From positions 1 through 41,864 of the forward strand of contig CAYXGZ010000031.1 of assembly GCA_964464755.1 (NCBI GenBank): a stretch of DNA of 41,864 nt, in the 5' to 3' direction. This DNA is from CAYXGZ01 sp964464755. Its GTDB lineage: Bacteria; Planctomycetota; MHYJ01; JACPRB01. This document shows, one piece after another, positions 36,776 through 41,864 of the stretch (positions are counted from its first letter, which is position 1; each line of letters opens with the position of its first letter). Below the pieces are notes generated by a model. The model had not been told where the DNA came from. It searched no databases and was given only the letters and a program-made list of their open reading frames with translations. The position numbers and the translations under genes are program-made.

Positions 36776-39678
36776 TCCCGCTGCACGTCCGCAGCCACTA
36801 CTCCTTCCTCCGCGGGTCCTCGCCCGTCGCGGAGCTCGTCGACCGCGCCGTCGAGCTCGGCCTGCCCGCGCTCGGCCTGGCCGACGACGCGAACGCCTGC
36901 GGCGCCGTGGAGTTCTGGACGGCGGCGAAGGCGGCGGGGCTGGCCCCGATCCTCGGGGCCGCGGTGGACGGGATGGTGCTGCTCGCGCGCAACCGCAACG
37001 GCTGGTCGAACCTCTGCGCGCTGCTCTCGCGGCACCACCTGGGGCGCGACCTCGAGCTGGGCCGCCACCAGGAGGACCTGCACGTCCTCGTCGAGGACCC
37101 CGCGAGGGCGCGGGCGCTGCGGGGCGTCGTCGACCGCCTCTGGCTGGAGCTGGTGCGGCCGGCCCGCTCGGCGACGGCGGAGCGGGACGCGCTGCTGTCG
37201 GGGCTGCCGCTCGTGGCCTCGAGCGACGCGCACTTCGCCCGGCCGGAGGGGCACCGGGCGCACCGGGTGCTCTCGGCGATCCGCGCGAACGCGACGCTGG
37301 AGGGGCTGGGGCCGACCTGCGATCCCGGGCACCACCTCCGGGACCTCCGCCCGCTCTTCGCGGACTGCCCGGGGGCGCTCGCCAACGCGGAGCGCATCGC
37401 GGCGGACTGCGCGTGGAGCTTCCTGCCGGCGCCGACGGTCTTCCCGTCGTACGACCTGCCGCCCGGGGAGTCGGCGGCGGGGCTCCTGCGCTCGCGCTGC
37501 GAGGCGGGGATGCGGCGGCGCTACGGGACGCCGACCGCGGCGGCGGAGGCGCGGCTGGCGCGGGAGCTCGGGGTGATCGGGAGGCTGGGCTTCGCGGAGT
37601 ATTTCCTCGTCGTGCACGACATCGTGGGGGAGGCGCGGGCGCAGGGCGCGCCGGTGGCGGGGCGGGGCTCGGGGGCGTCGAGCCTGGTGGCGTACGTGCT
37701 GGGGCTGACGAACGTCTGCCCGCTGCGCTACGGGCTGCAGTTCGAGCGCTTCCTGCACGAGGGGCGGGCGGACTGGCCGGACCTGGACCTCGACTTCTGC
37801 TGGCGGACGCGCGACGGGCTGATCGACTACGCGTTCGAGCGCTTCGGGCGGGACCGGGTCGCGATGGTCTCGACGGTCATCACGGTGCAGGAGCGGGGGG
37901 CGTTCCGCGAGGCGGCGAAGGCGCACGGGCTCTCGGACGGGCAGATCCGGGCGGTGCGGCGGGTGCTGCCGCCGGACGCGGCGGACTCGCTGGACGCGCG
38001 CTTCCGCTCGCCGCGCTCGCCGGTGGAGCCGGGGCGGCTGGGGGAGATCCTCGCGGACGCGCGGCGGATCCTGGGGGCGCCGCAGCACCTCTCGGTGCAC
38101 CCGGGGGGGATCGTGGTGTCGCCGGGGCCGCTGGACCGGATCACGCCGCTGCAGCGGGCGGAGAAGGGGGTGGTGATCTCGCAGTTCGACAAGGACGGGG
38201 TGGAGGCGGCGGGGCTGGTGAAGATCGACCTGCTGGGGAACCGGGCGGTGTCGACGATCCGGGCGGCGGTGGATCTCGTGGCGGCGGAGGGGGAGCGGAT
38301 CGACGTGGAGTCGCTGCCGGACGACGATCCCGCGGTGGCGGCGCTGCTGTCGGAGGGGCGGACGATCGGGGTGAACCAGCTGGAGAGCCCGGCGATGCGG
38401 CACCTGCTGCGGATGACGCGGGCGCGGGGGGTGGCGGACGTGATGCAGGCGCTGGCGCTGGTGCGTCCGGGGGCGGCGGGGGACGGGATGAAGGACGCGT
38501 TCGTGCGGCGGCGGCGGGGGCTGGAGGCGTGGAGCGTGGACCCGCGGCTGGAGGGGGTGCTGGGGGCGGCGCACGGGGTGCTGCTGTACGAGGACGACCT
38601 GATGCTGGTGGTGGCGGCGCTGACGGGCTGCCCGCTGGCGGAGGCGGACCGGGTGCGGCGGCGGATCCAGAAGGCGGCGACGGAGGAGGAGCGGCGGGCG
38701 GTCGGGCGGGAGTTCGGGGCGCGCTGCGCGGCGGCGGGGACGCCGCTGGAGTCGGCGCGGGCGGCGTGGCGGCAGATGGCGAAGTTCACGGGCTACACGT
38801 TCTGCATGAGCCACGCGGCGAGCTACGCGCGGCTGGCGGTGACGGCGGCGTGGCTGAAGGCGCACCGGCCGGTGGCGTTCTGGACGGCGGCGCTGAACAA
38901 CAACCAGGGGATGTACGAGCGGCGGGTGTACGTCGAGGAGGCGCGGCGGGGCGGGGTGGAGACGCGGGGGCCGTGCGTGAACGCGTCGGAGGCGGAGTTC
39001 ACGGCGGAGGGGGGCGCGCTGCGGATCGGGCTGGGGCAGGTGGCGGGGCTGTCGGCGCGGGCGGTCGCGTCGATCCGGGCGGAGCGGCCGTTCGCGTCGC
39101 TGCAGGAGTTCCTGCGCCGGGCGGAGACGGACGCGCCGGAGCGGGAGGCGCTGGCGAAGTGCGGGGCGCTGGACGTCCTGGGCCGCCCGCGCTCGGAGCT
39201 GCTGCTGGAGCTGGCGGCGACGTCGCGCCTGCTGCGCTCGGGGCGGGACGCGCGGCGGGTGGAGATCCCGCGGATCCCGGAGGTGGAGGAGCGGCGGAAG
39301 CGGGTGTGGGAGCTGGAGCTGCTGGGGATGTGCCCGGGGTCGCATCCGTTGCCGGTGCTGGCGGCGGGGCTGGACCGGCGGGGGCTGGCGCGGTCTTCGG
39401 AGCTGGTGAATCGGGTGGGGGAGCGGGTGCGGGTGGCGGGGGTGCTGGACGCGCTGCGGGTGACGGAGACGCAGGGCGGGGGGCGGATGGAGTTCCTGAC
39501 GTTCGAGGACGAGGACGGGGTGTTCGAGGCGACGGTGTGGCCGTCGAGCTACCGGCGGATCGCGGCGGTGGTGCAGGGGGCGGGGCCGTACGTGGTGACG
39601 GGGAAGGTGGAGGAGCACCACGACGTGGTGACGGTGGCGGTGGAGGGGGTGGAGGAGGCGTTGAGCCTCGGGCCTTGA
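36772..39678 (+). CDS. dnaE2: Error-prone DNA polymerase III alpha subunit
   Basis: 968 residues, shorter than typical DnaE2 (about 1050-1080). The PHP domain is present but reduced and poor in metal ligands (MIPLHVRSHYSFLRGSSPVAEL; LADDANACG where active forms have TDHD). The polymerase core is complete: GRGSGASSLVAYVLGLT, DWPDLDLDFCWRTRDG (two catalytic Asp), HPGGIVVSPGPL, QFDKDGVEAAGLVKIDLLGN (third Asp), VNQLESPAMRHLLR, GYTFCMSHAASYA and NNNQGMYERRVYVEEARR. A C-terminal OB fold follows (VRVAGVLDALRVTETQGG, FLTFEDEDGVFEATVW). It copies past lesions during the SOS response. From about 37500 on, codons end overwhelmingly in G. Confidence 0.94.
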   Translation: MIPLHVRSHYSFLRGSSPVAELVDRAVELGLPALGLADDANACGAVEFWTAAKAAGLAPILGAAVDGMVLLARNRNGWSNLCALLSRHHLGRDLELGRHQEDLHVLVEDPARARALRGVVDRLWLELVRPARSATAERDALLSGLPLVASSDAHFARPEGHRAHRVLSAIRANATLEGLGPTCDPGHHLRDLRPLFADCPGALANAERIAADCAWSFLPAPTVFPSYDLPPGESAAGLLRSRCEAGMRRRYGTPTAAAEARLARELGVIGRLGFAEYFLVVHDIVGEARAQGAPVAGRGSGASSLVAYVLGLTNVCPLRYGLQFERFLHEGRADWPDLDLDFCWRTRDGLIDYAFERFGRDRVAMVSTVITVQERGAFREAAKAHGLSDGQIRAVRRVLPPDAADSLDARFRSPRSPVEPGRLGEILADARRILGAPQHLSVHPGGIVVSPGPLDRITPLQRAEKGVVISQFDKDGVEAAGLVKIDLLGNRAVSTIRAAVDLVAAEGERIDVESLPDDDPAVAALLSEGRTIGVNQLESPAMRHLLRMTRARGVADVMQALALVRPGAAGDGMKDAFVRRRRGLEAWSVDPRLEGVLGAAHGVLLYEDDLMLVVAALTGCPLAEADRVRRRIQKAATEEERRAVGREFGARCAAAGTPLESARAAWRQMAKFTGYTFCMSHAASYARLAVTAAWLKAHRPVAFWTAALNNNQGMYERRVYVEEARRGGVETRGPCVNASEAEFTAEGGALRIGLGQVAGLSARAVASIRAERPFASLQEFLRRAETDAPEREALAKCGALDVLGRPRSELLLELAATSRLLRSGRDARRVEIPRIPEVEERRKRVWELELLGMCPGSHPLPVLAAGLDRRGLARSSELVNRVGERVRVAGVLDALRVTETQGGGRMEFLTFEDEDGVFEATVWPSSYRRIAAVVQGAGPYVVTGKVEEHHDVVTVAVEGVEEALSLGP

Positions 39679-39736
39679 GCAGGGAGCAAGGAGCAATTAG
39701 CAACTAGCAACTGGCAGCGAGTGGAAGCCGGCGCAC

Positions 39737-40012
39737 TTAAGGCCGTCGGGTCATCTGGTCGACGGCGTCCTTGGCCTCCTTGAGGCCGGCGCCGGTGATC
39801 TCGCGGTAGAGCTTGATGGCCTCGATGGTGCGCGCGGGATCCCGGGCGAGCGCGCGGACCGGATCCAGCGGGTCGGCCGCGGGGGCGGGGGCCGGCGGGG
39901 GCTCGAGGTGCAGGCCGGCGAGCAGGCGGTCGAGCTTGGCCTCGACGCGGGCGAGGCGCTGCGCGTCCTCGGCGCTCCACCCCGATCCCGATCCCGATCC
40001 GAACATGGGCAT
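39737..40012 (-). CDS. Ribosomal protein L7/L12 C-terminal-domain-like protein
   Basis: 91 residues. GGAGGA lies seven bases before the ATG at 40012. After a Gly/Ser stretch (MPMFGSGSGSGW) comes a helix (AEDAQRLARVEAKLDRLLAGL), a Pro/Ala linker, and the C-terminal IEAIKLYREITGAGLKEAKDAV, which matches the L7/L12 C-terminal domain consensus. The N-terminal dimerisation domain of true L7/L12 is absent, so it is a small paralogue of unknown role. The repetitive stretch GCAATTAGCAACTAGCAACT (39692-39711) lies between it and dnaE2. Confidence 0.75.
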   Translation of the reverse strand: MPMFGSGSGSGWSAEDAQRLARVEAKLDRLLAGLHLEPPPAPAPAADPLDPVRALARDPARTIEAIKLYREITGAGLKEAKDAVDQMTRRP

Positions 40013-40108
40013 GTGGGTTCCTCCGGTCAGGGCTGCTTCACGTACGAGCGGCGGGTCGGAAGCCCTTCGACTTCCGGCCGGGTCGCGGGTTCGTCGGAGC
40101 GGATCGGA

Positions 40109-40185
40109 TGGTGGGCGTTGAGGGATTCGAACCCCCGACCTCATGGGTGTGATCCATGCGCTCTAACCAGCTGAGCTAAACGCCC
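40109..40185 (-). tRNA. tRNA-Val (anticodon CAC)
   Basis: On the minus strand: acceptor GGGCGTT pairs with AACGCCC; D arm TAGCTCAGCTGGTTAGAGC; anticodon stem CATGG/CCATG around ATCACAC, giving anticodon CAC with T33; T arm with GGTTCGAATCC; discriminator A, then an encoded CCA (40109-40111). CAC reads GUG, in line with frequent G-ending Val codons here. Confidence 0.95.
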
Positions 40186-40256
40186 GCCGAGGAGCATGGA
40201 GTTTAGGCTTTGGCCGCGGCGAGTCAAGAGCGGGCGCCCGCCATGGGGAAACCATT

Positions 40257-40302
40257 GCATATGGGTTATGCATGCATCCGCGCATATGGGGGGGCCATGC
40301 AA
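40257..40302. promoter_or_regulatory. AT-rich island with repeated GCATATGGG
   Basis: GCATATGGG occurs at 40257-40265 and 40282-40290 (25 bp apart), the palindrome ATGCATGCAT at 40268-40277, and CCATGCAA at 40295-40302 as a partial inverse of the first. Such clustered motifs in very GC-rich DNA suggest an operator for the kinase gene or the divergent tRNA. The regulator is unknown. Confidence 0.45.
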
Positions 40303-40312
40303 TTCAATCTTT

Positions 40313-40347
40313 TCTGGATTCCCGCATTCACATTTGTAGAATCCAGA
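40313..40347 (+). promoter_or_regulatory. 9-bp perfect inverted repeat before the kinase gene
   Basis: TCTGGATTC and GAATCCAGA flank 17 bases. It lies 31 bases before the GTG start, followed by CGGAGG. It could be a leader hairpin or a dimeric operator. Confidence 0.45.
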
Positions 40348-40377
40348 GCTTAATCCGACGCGGAGGTTCGAAGGCAC

Positions 40378-41864
40378 GTGTCGACCGACTTCTCGCCCGA
40401 GCCCATCGACTTCGGCCAGATCCTCATCAAGTCCGGGATCGTCGCCGAGGCCGCCGTGGCCGAATGCCTCGAGGTCCAGCGCGAGGCCGCCCGCGCCGGC
40501 GGCGAGATCGTCCCCCGCCTCGGCGAGCTCCTCATCTCCCGCGGCCACCTCACCCAGGACCAGGTCGTCCAGGCCCTCTCCCGCCAGGAGAAGGTCATCC
40601 TCCACTGCCCGACCTGCCGCATCAAGGTCAACGTCCAGCGCCGCCCCGACGTCCGCGAGGTCAAGTGCGTCCGCTGCGAGGGCACCCTCGTCGAGGCCCC
40701 CCGCCTCGACGACGTCCGCGTCACCGAGGACTCCATCATCTTCGTCTCGCGCGAGCCGCTGCCCCGCGAGGTCGAGGAGGCCGGCAAGGACGCCACCCGC
40801 AAGTTCGGCAAGTACACGCTCATCAACGAGGTCGGCCGCGGCGCCGTCGGCGTCGTCCACCGCGCCTGGGACCACTACCTCAACCAGTACGTCGCCCTCA
40901 AGCGCATCAAGGGCGCCCCCGCCGACGCCGAGCTCTCCCGCCACTGGCACGAGACCCGCGTCATCAGCCTCATCAAGGAGGCCCGCAGCGCCGTCCGCCT
41001 CCGCCACCCCCACATCGTCACGATCTACGACGTCGGCCGCATCGGCCGCGAGTTCTACATCAGCATGGAGTACCTCGAGGGCGCCACCCTCCAGGAGCAC
41101 TTCAAGAAGTCCCAGGCCGAGGGCAAGCTCTCCCCGCTCTACGAGGAGCCCCGCAAGTTCATCAGCGTCTTCCGCGACGTCGCCCGCGCCCTCCACTACG
41201 CCCACACCCGCCCCGCACCCGTCGTCCACTGCGACCTCAAGCCCTCCAACATCTTCGTCGACCGCGAGGGCCACGGCTACGTCCTCGACTTCGGCCTCGC
41301 CAAGGACTTCGGCGCCCTCGAGAACGACCCCGCCGGCACCGTCCGCGGCACCCCCTCCTACATGGCCCCCGAGCAGGCCGCCGGGCGCCCCGAGGAGATC
41401 GAGGCCCGCACCGACGTCTACGGCGTCGGCGCCATGATCTACGAGCTCATCGCCGGCCGCCCGCCCCACACCGGTGAGCTGGTCGAGGTCCTCCGCAAGG
41501 CCGTCGCCGCCCCCGTCGTCCCGCCCGTCGAGGCCGCCGCCGAGCGCGAGCGCTCCACCGGCCTCTCCCGCGGCCCCGGCCACCGCAGCCTGATGGCCGC
41601 CCTCGAGCGCGTCTGCCTCCGCGCCCTCGAGAAGGACCGCTCCGAGCGCTACGCGACCGCCAAGGAACTCGCCGTGGCGCTCGACGCGATCCTCAAGATG
41701 GACACCCGCACCACGCGCAAGCTCGTCACCGAGCGGCGCGTCGTCGCCCCGCCCCCCGCGCCCGATCCCAAGGCCGAGGAGGCCGCCGCCTACGAGAGCC
41801 AGAACTTCGCCGGCCAGTCCTCGCTGCTGCGAGACCGCGTCGCCCGCGTGCTGCCGGACTGGAG
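40378..41864 (+). CDS. Ser/Thr protein kinase with N-terminal zinc ribbon, 3' end missing
   Basis: The frame runs from a GTG at 40378 (CGGAGG and AAGG upstream) to the window edge. Residues about 10-72 are a pair of helical units like the GspE/MshE N-terminal domain (FGQILIKSGIVAEAAV, RLGELLISRGHLTQDQVV). Residues 77-100 form a zinc ribbon (CPTC, CVRC). The kinase begins near 143: VGRGAVGVVHRA, Lys175 in VALKRIKG, IVTIYDVG, VVHCDLKPSNIFVD (HCD replaces HRD), VLDFGLAKDF, GTPSYMAPEQAAG and DVYGVGAMIYELIAGRPP. DFG, the catalytic Asp and Lys are kept, so it should be active. A region following the kinase (AYESQNFAGQ) continues beyond the edge. Confidence 0.9.
   Translation, partial: MSTDFSPEPIDFGQILIKSGIVAEAAVAECLEVQREAARAGGEIVPRLGELLISRGHLTQDQVVQALSRQEKVILHCPTCRIKVNVQRRPDVREVKCVRCEGTLVEAPRLDDVRVTEDSIIFVSREPLPREVEEAGKDATRKFGKYTLINEVGRGAVGVVHRAWDHYLNQYVALKRIKGAPADAELSRHWHETRVISLIKEARSAVRLRHPHIVTIYDVGRIGREFYISMEYLEGATLQEHFKKSQAEGKLSPLYEEPRKFISVFRDVARALHYAHTRPAPVVHCDLKPSNIFVDREGHGYVLDFGLAKDFGALENDPAGTVRGTPSYMAPEQAAGRPEEIEARTDVYGVGAMIYELIAGRPPHTGELVEVLRKAVAAPVVPPVEAAAERERSTGLSRGPGHRSLMAALERVCLRALEKDRSERYATAKELAVALDAILKMDTRTTRKLVTERRVVAPPPAPDPKAEEAAAYESQNFAGQSSLLRDRVARVLPDW

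Noticed and set aside
39679..39736. CRISPR-like or microsatellite repeat GCAACTAGCAACT
   Set aside because: Only a few short imperfect units over about 30 bases; no spacer structure and no cas genes.

Overview
The window is very GC-rich bacterial DNA (G or C at nearly every third codon position), densely packed, with many 1-4 base stop/start overlaps. No rRNA is present, so taxonomy is inference. A Ser/Thr kinase fused to a zinc ribbon, a prenyltransferase-repeat secreted protein, a hexulose-phosphate synthase/RraA fusion, a YdjY-type lipoprotein, WD40-PDZ secreted proteins and McsA/McsB together suggest a Planctomycetota-like lineage (moderate to low confidence). At least seven genes have a TATNNT-like -10 hexamer ending only 6-9 bases before the start codon and no Shine-Dalgarno, which points to frequent leaderless transcription; other genes have good ribosome binding sites.

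Layout. 1-9727: end of a radical SAM enzyme, an autoregulated MarR repressor, a 1-Cys peroxiredoxin, the HPS-RraA fusion, mcsA-mcsB (protein arginine kinase), then a run with a YdjY lipoprotein, a membrane protein, a prenyltransferase-like secreted protein and ino1 (myo-inositol-1-phosphate synthase). 9728-15024: an accessory island at the 3' end of ino1. The last 247 bp of ino1 recur at 11063-11309 (about 96% identical, mostly synonymous changes), and a more diverged 21-codon tail may recur at 14962-15024. Between these tails are a lipoprotein gene, a lower-GC P-loop ATPase of the Sll1717 type, two small membrane-protein genes, and four copies of a repeat that carries a -10 hexamer followed by an ATG. 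15025-23052: a secreted thioredoxin-like protein, a Tat-exported DODA-type dioxygenase, and an AddB/AddA-like helicase-nuclease pair. 23053-28678: SRP RNA, a glycosyltransferase, a three-gene WD40/PDZ operon whose first gene has an in-frame TGA where Trp is expected, and an OGG-type 8-oxoguanine glycosylase.

28679-34671: housekeeping genes: a BioD-like/DRTGG protein, dapB, an HU-family protein, sucC-sucD, nadC and birA. 34687-39678: an SOS mutagenesis operon, lexA - DUF6504-like - Y-family polymerase - dnaE2, headed by a perfect 26-bp palindrome with a GAAC-N4-GTTC core that overlaps the lexA -10. 39737-41864: a small L7/L12-like protein, tRNA-Val(CAC), an AT-rich regulatory island, and a Ser/Thr kinase running off the end.

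The most interesting part is the ino1 island: gene-tail duplication as at 3'-end integration sites, with cargo genes preceded by a repeated, apparently leaderless promoter module. Next are the SOS operon and the TGA-interrupted WD40 gene.
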